DNA of 64,000 bases, taken from positions 1-64,000 of the forward strand of contig JBFMEX010000070.1 in the NCBI GenBank assembly GCA_040752215.1. Direction: 5' to 3'. The notes under the pieces are model-generated. The model was given only the letters and a program-made list of their open reading frames with translations, had not been told where the DNA came from and ran no database searches. A program made the position numbers and the translations under genes. Of this stretch, positions 53,680 to 63,392 are shown piece after piece; the first letter of the stretch is position 1; each line of letters opens with the position of its first letter. Origin of the DNA: JBFMEX01 sp040752215. Its GTDB lineage: Bacteria; Pseudomonadota; Alphaproteobacteria; Rhizobiales; Hyphomicrobiaceae.

Positions 53680-55338
53680 ATGTCGATCAAGCTGCAGCTG
53701 CCTAAGCTCACCGACTTGAGGCCGCGGCTGACGGTCATCGGCGTCGGCGGCGCCGGGTGCAATGCCATCAACAACATGATCGCAGCCGGCCTCACCGGGG
53801 TCGAGTTCGTGGTTGCCAACACCGACGCCCAGGCGCTCGCCGCCTCCAGCGCCGAGCGGCGCGTGCAGCTCGGAGTCAATCTGACCGAGGGCCTCGGCGC
53901 CGGTTCCAAGCCGGAGATCGGCGAGGCCGCCGCCGAGGAGGCGATCGATGACATCCGCTCGCAGATCGCCGGCTCGCACATGGTCTTCATCGCCGCCGGC
54001 ATGGGCGGTGGCACCGGCACCGGCGCCGCCTCGGTCGTCGCGCGCGCGGCCCGCGAGCTCGGCATTCTGACCGTTGCCGTGGTGACCAAGCCGTTCCAGT
54101 TCGAGGGTGCCCGGCGGATGCGCATCGCTGAGGTCGGTCTCGCTGCGCTGCGCCCGCACGTCGACACGCTGATCGTCATTCCCAACCAGAATCTGTTCCG
54201 CATCGCCAACGAGCGGACGACCTTCGCCGAGGCGTTCGTGCTCGCCGACCAGGTGCTCTACTCGGGTGTCGCCTGCGTCGTCGACCTGATCATGAAGGAC
54301 GGCCTCATCAATCTCGATTTCGCCGATGTGCGCACCATCATGAGCGGCATGGGCACGGCGATGATGGGCACCGGCGAGGGCGAGGGCGAGCGCCGCGCCA
54401 TCCTCGCCGCCGAGGAGGCGATCGCCAACCCGCTGCTCGACGACGTGTCGCTCCGCGGCGCGCGCGGTCTGCTGCTGTCGATCACCGGCGGCCACTCGAT
54501 GACGCTGTACGAGGTCGACGAGGCGGCGAGCCGCGTGCGCGAGGAGGTCGATCCGGAAGCCAACATCATCGTCGGCGCCACGTTCGACGAGAGCCTCGGC
54601 GACCGGGTCCGGGTGTCGATCGTCGCCTCCGGCATGTCGCGTGCCGAGGCCGCAGCCGAGCAGCGCCGCGCGACGGCATCCGCCCCGCCCCACTCCCACG
54701 CCAGCGACGCCGATGCGCTCGGCCGGCGCATCTCGCAAGCCATGAGCGCCGGCAGCGATCCGGTCGACCCCGAGCCGCGCGCCGAGACGAGCGCCGGACG
54801 TGCTGGTGAGGGGCGCGACGTCTGGCAGGCGCCGGGCGACGTGCAGATCGAGAGTGGCCTGCCGCCCGCCTTGGCGCATCGCCATGCAACGCCGGAGCGC
54901 AGCCGCGCCGCCGATGTGCCGCCGCCGGTCGAGGGCCATTACACGCCGCAGGCGCCGGCCGAGATCCGCCGCACGCAGCGCCGAATACCGGACATCGAGG
55001 ACTTCCCGATCGTCGGGCAGCGCGAGTACCGGGCCAAGACCCAGGACGACCGCCAGCCGACGCCGCCGGCCCCGCCGCCGCTACCGCGTGGCCCTGCCGG
55101 GGAGGCGACTCGGCCCGGCTTGTTTCAGCGGTTGGCTGGCTTGGGAAGACGCCATGGTGATTCGGACTCGGCGACGCCCCAAGTCAACAAATCTGCACGC
55201 GCAGAGGTCGGATATTCGGCACCACAATCGCGCGAAAGAGCGCCGACGGACGATCACCACACGGCTTCGCGCGCCACTTCAGAAGACAGAAAGCAAGCTG
55301 TTGGTCTACCGGTATTCTTTGGGCGCGAGAAAAAATAG
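53680..55338 (+). CDS. ftsZ: FtsZ, tubulin-like cell division GTPase
   Basis: FtsZ polymerises into the Z ring. The 552-residue product has the nucleotide region GVGGAGCNAINNM (21-33), the tubulin signature GGGTGTG (109-115) and the catalytic NLDFADVRTIM segment. A C-terminal linker of about 230 residues is rich in Pro, Arg and Asp. Near the end are PDIEDFPIVGQREYRAK and, at the extreme C-terminus, GLPVFFGREKK, which resembles the conserved IPAFLRR-type peptide that binds FtsA. The long linker is normal for Hyphomicrobiales. GGAG lies upstream of the ATG. Confidence 0.96.
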   Translation: MSIKLQLPKLTDLRPRLTVIGVGGAGCNAINNMIAAGLTGVEFVVANTDAQALAASSAERRVQLGVNLTEGLGAGSKPEIGEAAAEEAIDDIRSQIAGSHMVFIAAGMGGGTGTGAASVVARAARELGILTVAVVTKPFQFEGARRMRIAEVGLAALRPHVDTLIVIPNQNLFRIANERTTFAEAFVLADQVLYSGVACVVDLIMKDGLINLDFADVRTIMSGMGTAMMGTGEGEGERRAILAAEEAIANPLLDDVSLRGARGLLLSITGGHSMTLYEVDEAASRVREEVDPEANIIVGATFDESLGDRVRVSIVASGMSRAEAAAEQRRATASAPPHSHASDADALGRRISQAMSAGSDPVDPEPRAETSAGRAGEGRDVWQAPGDVQIESGLPPALAHRHATPERSRAADVPPPVEGHYTPQAPAEIRRTQRRIPDIEDFPIVGQREYRAKTQDDRQPTPPAPPPLPRGPAGEATRPGLFQRLAGLGRRHGDSDSATPQVNKSARAEVGYSAPQSRERAPTDDHHTASRATSEDRKQAVGLPVFFGREKK

Positions 55339-55619
55339 GCACGAGCCTGTTTTGTGATCATCCGCAAGCCTCGTGCAGAAATGAAACACGCCGTAACAGA
55401 GTGTAAGAAACCGTGATTTGTCGGTCTGGTGTGGCAAGGTTATCGTCTGCTTCGTTAACGGCCGAGTTCTGAGGTTTCCAAGGCATCGCGGGCGTCAACG
55501 GGGCGCCCCCCAATAGCGAGCCTGAGGGTAGACCGGAAGGGCTGGGTCGGGGGTGGCAGAATCGCCAGGGCTGGGGAGTTTGGGGCGGTTCTGCTGGGGA
55601 GCTTCGAGGGACGACTCAT
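55339..55619. other. ftsZ-lpxC intergenic region
   Basis: This 281-bp spacer is unusual for the cluster and probably carries an independent lpxC promoter. The part at about 55375-55460 is AT-richer, with TTGTCGG and TTATCG-like elements, but no pair with correct spacing is convincing. No gene is supported. Confidence 0.45.
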
Positions 55620-56558
55620 ATGTCGAATCGCTTCATCGGCGCGCGGCAAACGACTATTGCCCGCGAGGTCGAGTTGACTGGCACGGGGGTGCACAGTGGA
55701 GCGCCAGTTTCGGTCATCCTGCATCCGGCAGAAGCCGAAACTGGCCTCCGATTTCTGGTCACGAAGCGCGGTCGAGTGGTGGCGGACATTCCCGCCCATG
55801 TCTCCCAGGTCAAGAATCTGACGCTCTGTACCGTCATCGGCGACGATGACGGCGTGACGATCTCCACCGTCGAGCATCTGCTCGCAGCGCTGCGCGGTCT
55901 CTCGGTCGACAACTGTTACATCGAGATCGACAGCATTGAAGTTCCGATCATGGATGGCAGCTCGGCGATGTTCGTCGATGCCATCGACGAGGTCGGCCTC
56001 AAAGAGCTCTCCGCCCCGCGCAGGTTCCTCAAGGTCTTGAAACCGATCCGCGTCGCCGAGGGCGCGTCCTGGGGCGAGATCGCCCCTCACTCCGGCTTCC
56101 ATCTCGACATCGAGATCGATTTCGAGACCCCGCTCATCGGCCGTCAGCGCCTTGCCTTCGAGATGAGCCCTGGTGTTTTCCGCCACGAGCTGTCCCGCGC
56201 CCGCACCTTCGGCTTCATGTCAGACGTCGAGCGGCTGTGGAAGGCGGGCCTCGCGCTCGGCGCCAATCTCAACAACACCATCGCGCTGGGTGAGGGGCGC
56301 ATCCTCAACCGTGATGGCCTGCGCTATCCAGAAGAGTTCGTGCGCCACAAGATGCTCGATGCGGTGGGCGACCTGACGCTGGCCGGGCTGCCGATCCTCG
56401 GCGCCTATCGCTCGTCGCGCGGCGGCCATCGCCTCAACGCCAACGTGCTGGAGGCGTTGTTCGCCGATGCCAACGCCTGGACGGTCGTGCAGGCGCCGCG
56501 TGTCCGCGAGATCGCGCCGATGGAGATCGGGCTCGCCACCGCACTCGCTGCGGAGTGA
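55620..56558 (+). CDS. lpxC: UDP-3-O-acyl-N-acetylglucosamine deacetylase
   Basis: LpxC performs the first committed step of lipid A synthesis, a zinc-dependent deacetylation. The 312-residue product has TGTGVHSG near the start, zinc ligands in STVEHLLAAL and HKMLDAVGD, catalytic Glu in that first block, and the SARTFGFM-type segment (SRARTFGFM). A GAGGGACG ribosome binding site precedes the ATG. Confidence 0.96.
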   Translation: MSNRFIGARQTTIAREVELTGTGVHSGAPVSVILHPAEAETGLRFLVTKRGRVVADIPAHVSQVKNLTLCTVIGDDDGVTISTVEHLLAALRGLSVDNCYIEIDSIEVPIMDGSSAMFVDAIDEVGLKELSAPRRFLKVLKPIRVAEGASWGEIAPHSGFHLDIEIDFETPLIGRQRLAFEMSPGVFRHELSRARTFGFMSDVERLWKAGLALGANLNNTIALGEGRILNRDGLRYPEEFVRHKMLDAVGDLTLAGLPILGAYRSSRGGHRLNANVLEALFADANAWTVVQAPRVREIAPMEIGLATALAAE

Positions 56559-56838
56559 GCGAGCACCGCGACGGCTAGCGATGCCGACGGATCGCTCTGT
56601 CGCAATCGCGCCCTGCGGCACGCAAGGGGCTTGCGCCCGATCCCTGTCTAGGGCCCGTCTTGCCGGGTCGAGCGTGCTCCGGCCGAACTGCAACCACATT
56701 TCCCTCGCAAGCTGACGATCGTTTGCAGGGGATCACGGGACGGCCACTTGCTGCCAAGACGTTTCGGGGCCGCGACTCGTGTGCTACAGGTTCGAGTGCG
56801 GTCCCGGGGGCACGGGGCCGGCAAACGGTGGACGGGGT
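56559..56838. other. lpxC-bamD intergenic region
   Basis: This 280-bp spacer has no supported gene. No clear promoter or terminator hairpin was recognised. Confidence 0.4.
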
Positions 56839-57705
56839 ATGACCGCTCGGGGGAAAGCCGCGACGACGGCACGGACGCTGGTGCGGGCCGGTGTCCTGGC
56901 GTGTCTGCTCGCGGTTGCCGGATGCGCCTCCTCCAACGATCTGTCCAAGGCACTCAATCCCGATCCTCCGGCAAAAATGTACGCTGATGCCGACGCGCTG
57001 ATGTCGGCCGGCAAGTTCGACGAGGCAGCGAAGAAGTTCGAGGACCTCGATCGCGATCACCCGTACTCCTCCGAGGCACGACGCGCGATCGTGATGGCCG
57101 CCTACGCATTCTACAAGGCTGGCAAGTACCCTGAGGCGATCGCATCGGCAGAGCGCTACACCACGCTGCATCCCGGGACCAAGGAGGCGGCGCTCGCCCA
57201 CCACATCATCGCCTCGGCCCACTTCGACGAGATCCGGGGTCCCAATCGCGACCAGACGGCGACCCGCAAGGCGCTCGCCGAGTTGAAGACGGTGCGCACG
57301 CGCTTCCCGGACAGCCCTTATGCCAAGGACGCCGACAACCGCATCCGCCTCGCCGAGGACAATCTCGCCGCCTCGGAGATGGACGTCGGACGCTACTACC
57401 TGAAGCGCAAGAACTACATCGCGGCCATCAACCGCTTCAAGACGGTGGTCACCGAGTATCAGACCACCGCCCACGTCGAGGAGGCGTTGATGCGGCTGAC
57501 CGAGAGCTACATGGCGCTCGGCATCAAGCAGGAGGCGCAGGCGGCTGCTGCCGTGCTCGGCCACAACTTCCCGAACTCGCCCTGGTACAAGGACGCTTAT
57601 GCGCTGCTCCAGTCGGACGGGCTGGCACCGCGCGAGGACGGCGGCTCGTGGATTACCAAGGCCTGGAAGGCGGTGCCCAAGTTCTCGCTCGGCGGGCCCG
57701 GCTGA
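56839..57705 (+). CDS. bamD: BamD, outer-membrane protein assembly lipoprotein
   Basis: BamD is an essential lipoprotein of the BAM complex that inserts beta-barrels. The 288-residue product has a lipoprotein signal with lipobox AVAGC (Cys near 29), then about five tetratricopeptide-like repeats (MYADADALMSAGKFDEAAKKFEDLDRDHPYS, AYAFYKAGKYPEAIASAERY, YYLKRKNYIAAINRFKTVV). The ATG after GGACGGGG was used; an earlier TTG-type start adds unlikely residues. Confidence 0.93.
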   Translation: MTARGKAATTARTLVRAGVLACLLAVAGCASSNDLSKALNPDPPAKMYADADALMSAGKFDEAAKKFEDLDRDHPYSSEARRAIVMAAYAFYKAGKYPEAIASAERYTTLHPGTKEAALAHHIIASAHFDEIRGPNRDQTATRKALAELKTVRTRFPDSPYAKDADNRIRLAEDNLAASEMDVGRYYLKRKNYIAAINRFKTVVTEYQTTAHVEEALMRLTESYMALGIKQEAQAAAAVLGHNFPNSPWYKDAYALLQSDGLAPREDGGSWITKAWKAVPKFSLGGPG

Positions 57706-57885
57706 ACGGCGCCGTCGCGGGATCGGGGCGCTTGCCGCCGCATTGTGGAAGCGGCTTCGGCGCGGTGCCCATTGTCCCTCGAATCGCGTGACAATTGGCA
57801 ATCCGCCCCGTTCTCGCGCTAAGCTTCGCGGGGCGGTCGCATGCTGGATGCACGCACCCGCCGCGAGGCTTTCGCGAGGACTGTC

Positions 57886-58389
57886 ATGACGGATGCAGCG
57901 AGCGAGACGGCTACGGGGCTCGATCGGCGGATCGACCGCCGACTTGCGCGATACGAGGAGCACCACCGCAACGTCGTCAACCGGGCCATCCACATGCTCG
58001 CGGTGCCGGCCATCTATTGGTCGGTGCTGGCGCTGCTGGTGGAGCTGCCGTTCCCGGACGCGCTGGGCTTCGTTCCGGGCCTCGACTGGGGGCTTGTCGC
58101 CGGTGTCGCCATGGTCGTCGCCTACCTCCTGCATTCGCGCCCGCTCGCCATCGGCATGGCGGTCATGACCGGCCTGTTTCTCGTCGTTGCCTGGGGCTAT
58201 GCCCGCTTTGCCACCACCCCGCTGTGGCAGATGGCGATCGCCGTGTTCGTCATCGCCTGGATCTTCCAGTTCATCGGCCACAAGATCGAGGGCCAGCGGC
58301 CCGCGTTCTTCGACGATCTGCGCTTCCTGGCGATCGGGCCGGGCTGGGTGCTGGCCCGGATCTATCGCCTACTCGGCATCCGCTACTGA
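57886..58389 (+). CDS. DUF962/Mpo1-like membrane protein
   Basis: The 167-residue product matches the Mpo1/DUF962 family: RRLARYEEHHRNVVNRAIHMLAVPAIYW near the N-terminus, several helices, and a final HKIEGQRPAFFDDLRFLAIGPGWVLARIYRLLG. Yeast Mpo1 is an Fe(II)-dependent dioxygenase of 2-hydroxy fatty acids, and the His residues (H...H, H...K) here fit. The bacterial role is not established. The start with GAGGACTGTC upstream was preferred over an ATG 45 bp earlier. It occupies the position where recN is usually found between bamD and ligA. Confidence 0.82.
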   Translation: MTDAASETATGLDRRIDRRLARYEEHHRNVVNRAIHMLAVPAIYWSVLALLVELPFPDALGFVPGLDWGLVAGVAMVVAYLLHSRPLAIGMAVMTGLFLVVAWGYARFATTPLWQMAIAVFVIAWIFQFIGHKIEGQRPAFFDDLRFLAIGPGWVLARIYRLLGIRY

Positions 58390-58397
58390 GCCGGCCG

Positions 58398-60527
58398 ATG
58401 GCGCGAGGCAAGTCCAGCACGAAGGCGGCGCCGGTGCCGGTCGAGGCGCTCGATGAGGCTGCAGCCAAGGCCGAGCTGGCGCGTCTCGCCCGCGAGATCG
58501 CCCATCACGACCGGCTCTACTATCAGGCCGATGCGCCGGAAATCTCGGATGCCGAATACGACGAGCTGCGCCGCCGCAACGAGGCGATCGAGGCGCGCTA
58601 TCCCGGTCTCGTCCGCGCCGACAGCCCGTCGCGGCGGATCGGCGCCGCTCCCGTCGATGGGTTCGGCAAGGTGCACCATCGCGTGGCGATGCTCTCTCTT
58701 TCCAATGCGTTCGCCGACGAGGACGTCACCGACTTCGTCGACCGCATCCGCCGGTTCCTGAAGCTCGATTCCGACGCCGCGCTCGCATTCACCGCCGAGC
58801 CGAAGATCGACGGTCTCTCGATCTCGATTCGCTACGAGCAGGGGCGGCTCGTCGAGGCGGCGACACGCGGCGACGGCACCGAGGGCGAGAACGTCACCGC
58901 CAATGTGGCGACCATCTCCGAGATCCCGCATCGCCTCGCCGGCAGGAACGTTCCAGATGCGATCGACGTTCGCGGCGAGATTTATCTCGGCCATGCCGAT
59001 TTCGCCCGCCTCAACGCCGAGCAGGAGAAGACGGGCGGCAAGGTGTTCGCCAATCCGCGCAACGCCGCCGCCGGCTCGCTTCGCCAGCTCGACCCCGCCG
59101 TGACGGCGCGGCGCCCGCTGCGGTTCTTCGCCTATGCTTGGGGCGAAGCGACAACTCTTCCGGCTGCCACGCAATCGGGCGTGGTCGCCGCATTCGCGCG
59201 CTGGGGGCTGCCGGTCAATCCGTTGCTGCGAGTCTGTCGGAGCGCTGAGGAGATGCTCGCGTTCTATCGCGACATGGGTGAGCGGCGCGCACGTCTCGGC
59301 TACGACATCGACGGCGTGGTCTACAAGCTGGACCGGCTCGACCTGCAAGCGCGCATGGGCTTCGTCTCGCGCTCGCCGCGCTGGGCCATCGCCCACAAGT
59401 TCCCCGCCGAGCAGGCGACGACGGTGCTCTTGGGCGTCGACATCCAGGTTGGGCGCACGGGCGCACTGACACCGGTCGCCAAGCTGGCACCGGTCACCGT
59501 CGGCGGCGTGGTCGTCTCCAACGCGACGCTGCACAACGAGGACGAGATCCGAAGGAAGGACATCCGCGTCGGCGATACGGTCGTCGTGCAGCGCGCCGGC
59601 GACGTGATCCCGCAGGTCGTTCGCGTCGTCGAGGAAAAACGTCCGAAGGGCGCCAAGCCTTTCGAGTTCCCGACGCTCTGCCCCGTCTGCGGTAGCCACG
59701 CCGTGCGCGAGGTGGACGAGAAGACCGGTGAGATGGACGCCGTGCGCCGCTGCACCGGTGGGCTCATCTGCCCGGCGCAGCGCGTCGAGCGCCTGAAGCA
59801 CTTCGTCTCGCGCAACGCGTTCGACATCGAGGGGCTAGGCGAGAAGCACATCCAGGCGTTCCACGACGACGGGCTCGTCACAGCGCCGCAGGACATCTTC
59901 ACGCTCCAGCGCCGCGATGGCGAGAAGGGTCCGCGGATCGCCGAGCGCGAGGGCTGGGGCGAGCAGTCGGCGCGCAAACTGTTCGCGGCCATCGACGCGC
60001 GGCGCCAGATCGCGCTCGACCGCTTCATCTTCGCGCTCGGGATACGTCATGTGGGGGAGACGACGGCGCGGCTGCTGGCACGTGCCTACGGCTCGGCTCG
60101 AGCCTTCCGCGACGCGATGATCGAGGCCGGAACGGGCAAGGAGACGGACGCGTTCCGCGATCTCGACAATATCGCCGGTATCGGCGAAACGGTCGCCGAG
60201 GCGATCGTGGAGTTCTTCGCCGAGCCGCACAATGTCACCGTCGTCGACGCGCTGCTCGCCGAGGTGACGCCCGAGCCGCTGGCGGCCGTCGACACGACGA
60301 GCCCGGTAGCGGGCAAGACTGTCGTCTTCACCGGCACGCTCGAGCGCCTGACGCGGGGCGAGGCCAAGGCGCAGGCCGAGCGCCTCGGCGCCAAGGTCGC
60401 GGGCTCCGTCTCCAAGAAGACCGACTTCGTCGTCGCCGGCGCGGATGCCGGCTCCAAACTCGCCAAGGCGCGCGAGCTCGGCGTAACCGTGCTCACCGAG
60501 GACGAGTGGATCGCGCTGATCGGCTAG
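58398..60527 (+). CDS. ligA: NAD-dependent DNA ligase
   Basis: LigA seals DNA nicks with NAD+. The 709-residue product has the adenylation domain with lysine in EPKIDG (Lys136), the OB fold, a zinc finger (CPVCGSH...CTGGLICPAQ), helix-hairpin-helix repeats, and a C-terminal BRCT domain (SPVAGKTVVFTGTLERLTRGEAK). It starts 8 bp after the DUF962 gene. An N-terminal extension of about 14 residues is Lys/Pro-rich. Confidence 0.96.
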   Translation: MARGKSSTKAAPVPVEALDEAAAKAELARLAREIAHHDRLYYQADAPEISDAEYDELRRRNEAIEARYPGLVRADSPSRRIGAAPVDGFGKVHHRVAMLSLSNAFADEDVTDFVDRIRRFLKLDSDAALAFTAEPKIDGLSISIRYEQGRLVEAATRGDGTEGENVTANVATISEIPHRLAGRNVPDAIDVRGEIYLGHADFARLNAEQEKTGGKVFANPRNAAAGSLRQLDPAVTARRPLRFFAYAWGEATTLPAATQSGVVAAFARWGLPVNPLLRVCRSAEEMLAFYRDMGERRARLGYDIDGVVYKLDRLDLQARMGFVSRSPRWAIAHKFPAEQATTVLLGVDIQVGRTGALTPVAKLAPVTVGGVVVSNATLHNEDEIRRKDIRVGDTVVVQRAGDVIPQVVRVVEEKRPKGAKPFEFPTLCPVCGSHAVREVDEKTGEMDAVRRCTGGLICPAQRVERLKHFVSRNAFDIEGLGEKHIQAFHDDGLVTAPQDIFTLQRRDGEKGPRIAEREGWGEQSARKLFAAIDARRQIALDRFIFALGIRHVGETTARLLARAYGSARAFRDAMIEAGTGKETDAFRDLDNIAGIGETVAEAIVEFFAEPHNVTVVDALLAEVTPEPLAAVDTTSPVAGKTVVFTGTLERLTRGEAKAQAERLGAKVAGSVSKKTDFVVAGADAGSKLAKARELGVTVLTEDEWIALIG

Positions 60528-60623
60528 CCTTCCGTTCTCACAAGGATAGGGCCGCCCCGCTCGCAAGGCCCCATGCCCGGCCGGCGGCTCCGAGCAGCAC
60601 GGCGACGACCTCGTCATGTACGC

Positions 60624-62636
60624 TCATCGTGCGCCGGGCAGCGGGATCGGCGGCGGCTTCGCGAGATCGAGTGATGGTGCGGCTGGTGCGGGTGCCGCCT
60701 GGCGCGGACCGTCGATCGCGGGCGGCGAGGTCGGCAGACTGAAGGGCATCGTCGGCCCGGCAGCGGGCGCATCGATTCGCGGCGCAGCGTTCGGCAGACC
60801 GAGACCGGGCGGTGGCGTCGATGGCAGTCCGAGTGAAGGTGGTCCGCCGAGCGATGGCGCAGCGCCGGGTAATCCCAGTCCCGGTGGCGGGCCCGACGAC
60901 GGCGAAAGTCCGGCTGGTCCGCCCGGCGGCAGGCCCATCCCGCCCGGTGAAGGCGAGCGACCGGCGTCGCCGCCACCGAAACTCGGAGCGCGGATCTCGA
61001 TCTCCTTTGTCGGTCCTGTGGGCGCAGTGCCCTTGTAGTGCATCACCATGCCGGGGAACGCGATCACGAGCGCCACCATCACGACCTGGATGACGACGAA
61101 CGGCACCGCACCCCAGTAGATCTGCCCGGTCGTCACCGGCTCCATCGAGCGGCGTGTCAGACGGTCGAGATAGCGCTCCCGTGGCGCTACCGAGCGCAGA
61201 TAGAACAGCGCGAACCCGAACGGGGGATGCATGAAGCTCGTCTGCATGTTGACCGAAAGGATCACGCCGAACCAGATGAGATCGATGCCGAGCTTCTCGG
61301 CCACCGGCGCCAGCAGCGGTACGATGATGAATGCGAGCTCGAAGAAGTCGAGGAAGAAGGCAAGCAGGAACACGAGCAGGTTGACCAGAACCAGGAAGCC
61401 GAGCTGGCCGCCCGGCAGCGAGGTCAGCAGATGCTCGACCCACACATGCCCGTTCACACCGTAGAAGGTGAGTGAGAAAATCCGCGCACCGATCAGGATG
61501 AACAGCACGAACGCCGAGAGCTTCGCCGTCGCCTCGGCCGCGCTGCGCACCAGCGCGAGGTTGAAGCGCTCCGGCTTGGCGTCGACGATGCGCTTGGCGG
61601 CAGCGAGCGCCATCGCTCCGACCGCACCCATCGCGCCGCCTTCCGTCGGTGTCGCCAGCCCGATGAAGATCGTGCCGAGCACGAGGAAGATCAGCAGCAG
61701 CGGCGGCACCATCACGAACGTCACCTGGCTCGCCAGTCGCGACAGCAACCTGAGACCGGTCGTCAGCGCCAGCAGCCAGTCGACCACGGCGAGCGCGAAT
61801 GCCGCTCCGATCGCTGCCGTCATCGACAGCACGACGTAGTCGGCACCGTGTGCAGTCGAGCCGTGCATCAGGTAGGCGGCCGCGAGCACGGAGACGGCGG
61901 CGAGCACAGCGAGCGAGACGAGCCCGCGCGAGCCGTCGGCCTCGCGAAAGCCGATCGCCTCTGCCGGCAGGCCCGGTGCCGCGGCGGGCCACAGCATCGC
62001 CACCAGGGCGACGTAGCCGGAATAGAGGCCGGCGAGGACGAGGCCCGGCACCAGCGCCGCCTCGTACATGTCGCCGACCGAGCGGCCTAGCTGGTCGGCC
62101 ATCACGATCAGAACGAGCGACGGCGGGATGATCTGAGCGAGCGTGCCCGAAGCCGCGATGACGCCGGAGGCCAGCCGCCGGTCGTAGCCGTAGCGCAGCA
62201 TGATCGGCAGCGAGATGAGGCCCATCGAGATGACAGAGGCCGCCACCACGCCGGTGGTCGCGGCGAGCAGCGCGCCGACGAGGACGACCGCGAACGCGAG
62301 CCCGCCGCGCACCCGCCCGAACAGCTGGCCCACCGTGTCGAGCAGATCCTCCGCCATGCCCGACCGCTCGAGCACCAGCCCCATGAAGGTGAAAAAGGGA
62401 ATCGCGAGCAGGGTGTCGTTGCTCATGATGCCGTAGATGCGCTCCGGCAGCGAGCGCAGCAGCGGCCAGGAGAGATTGATGGTGCCGTCCGACAGGGGCG
62501 CCAGCTCGACGCCGATAGCGAAGAACGCGAGCCCGACCGCGCCGAGCGAGAACGCCACCGGGTAGCCGAGCAACAGGAATACGATGAGGGCCGCGAACAT
62601 GATCGGTGCCATGTTCTGGGCGATGGTGGCGGCCAT
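60624..62636 (-). CDS. TRAP transporter large permease (DctM) with long proline/glycine-rich tail
   Basis: DctM is the main membrane subunit of a TRAP transporter that imports organic anions with a binding protein and ion gradient. The 670-residue product has 12 or more helices with DctM motifs (PFFTFMGLVLERSGMAEDLL, GVIAASGTLAQIIPPSLVLIVMAD, TPTEGGAMGA, HPPFGFALFYLRSVAP). Residues about 535-670 are a soluble Pro/Gly-rich tail with repeats of the PPGLGLP type, absent from usual DctM (about 430 residues); an extended central region also adds length. It follows dctQ by 27 bp. No periplasmic DctP gene is in the window. Confidence 0.9.
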   Translation of the reverse strand: MAATIAQNMAPIMFAALIVFLLLGYPVAFSLGAVGLAFFAIGVELAPLSDGTINLSWPLLRSLPERIYGIMSNDTLLAIPFFTFMGLVLERSGMAEDLLDTVGQLFGRVRGGLAFAVVLVGALLAATTGVVAASVISMGLISLPIMLRYGYDRRLASGVIAASGTLAQIIPPSLVLIVMADQLGRSVGDMYEAALVPGLVLAGLYSGYVALVAMLWPAAAPGLPAEAIGFREADGSRGLVSLAVLAAVSVLAAAYLMHGSTAHGADYVVLSMTAAIGAAFALAVVDWLLALTTGLRLLSRLASQVTFVMVPPLLLIFLVLGTIFIGLATPTEGGAMGAVGAMALAAAKRIVDAKPERFNLALVRSAAEATAKLSAFVLFILIGARIFSLTFYGVNGHVWVEHLLTSLPGGQLGFLVLVNLLVFLLAFFLDFFELAFIIVPLLAPVAEKLGIDLIWFGVILSVNMQTSFMHPPFGFALFYLRSVAPRERYLDRLTRRSMEPVTTGQIYWGAVPFVVIQVVMVALVIAFPGMVMHYKGTAPTGPTKEIEIRAPSFGGGDAGRSPSPGGMGLPPGGPAGLSPSSGPPPGLGLPGAAPSLGGPPSLGLPSTPPPGLGLPNAAPRIDAPAAGPTMPFSLPTSPPAIDGPRQAAPAPAAPSLDLAKPPPIPLPGAR

Positions 62637-62663
62637 GAACGACTGCTCCCCCGGGTAGCCCGT

Positions 62664-63257
62664 TCACTCGTCGGCGTGGCCGGGCGGGCCGCCCGCTTGG
62701 CCGTGCGGCCCGGCGAGTATGGCGTGCGCGCCGGCGCCGCTCTCCTCGGTGAGGAGGCCGCGCACGATCGCGATACGCTTGACGAGCTCCGACACGCCCT
62801 GCAGCGCCAGCAGCGCGAAGCCGATCGGGATCAGGAGTTTCGCCGGCCACTGCGGCAGGCCGCCGGCGTTGAGCGACTGCTCGTTCTGCGCATAGGAGGC
62901 GAGGAAGAACGGCCACGCCAGCCACACCATCAGCACCGCGAGCGGCAGCAGGAACAGCGCGTGCCCGATCACCTCGATCGCACTGCGCAGCGGCCGCGGG
63001 AGGTGGTTGGAGACGATGTCGATGCGGACGTGCTCGTTGGAGGCAAGCGTCCACGGCGCCGCGAGCAGGAATACCGAAGCGAACAGCCACCACTGCAACT
63101 CGAGCCAGGCATTCGAGCTGATCGTATCGGGCAGCTTGCGGATCAGCGCGTTGCCGGCGCTGATCAGGATCGCCGCGACCACCAGCCACGCGCTGGCCCG
63201 ACCGATGGCCCGGTTCAGCCTGTCGATGCCCCGGCTCACAGCCAAGAGCGCGCCCAT
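62664..63257 (-). CDS. TRAP transporter small permease (DctQ)
   Basis: DctQ is the four-helix subunit that pairs with DctM. The 197-residue product has ISAGNALIRKLPDTISSNAWLELQWWLFASVFLLAAPWTLASNEHVRIDI, the DctQ core, and four hydrophobic stretches. Its C-terminus is Gly/Ala/His-rich. The ATG has GGGGGAA upstream. It is the first gene of the dctQM pair on the minus strand. Confidence 0.9.
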   Translation of the reverse strand: MGALLAVSRGIDRLNRAIGRASAWLVVAAILISAGNALIRKLPDTISSNAWLELQWWLFASVFLLAAPWTLASNEHVRIDIVSNHLPRPLRSAIEVIGHALFLLPLAVLMVWLAWPFFLASYAQNEQSLNAGGLPQWPAKLLIPIGFALLALQGVSELVKRIAIVRGLLTEESGAGAHAILAGPHGQAGGPPGHADE

Positions 63258-63368
63258 GCCGTATTCCCCCTTTGCCGGTGCCCGACCGGGCAGCGACAAT
63301 TCGCTCGTACGTTGCGACCACCTATATTTGTAGGCATGCGTGACTTCCAGCCCGCCCTCTAGCATAAT

Positions 63369-63392
63369 CCGACGTTGAAAGTCGGGCTTTTT
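63369..63392 (+). terminator. Rho-independent-terminator-like hairpin upstream of mrp
   Basis: CCGAC, a 7-nt loop, then GTCGG followed by GCTTTTT has the stem plus T-run of an intrinsic terminator on the plus strand. It lies 72 nt before the mrp ATG and no complete plus-strand gene precedes it closely. It may end a short unrecognised transcript or act as an attenuator. Confidence 0.5.

Noticed and set aside
60538..63321. A 927-codon minus-strand frame across dctM and dctQ
   Set aside because: It is out of frame with both well-supported TRAP subunits and is Arg/Ala-rich low-complexity sequence.
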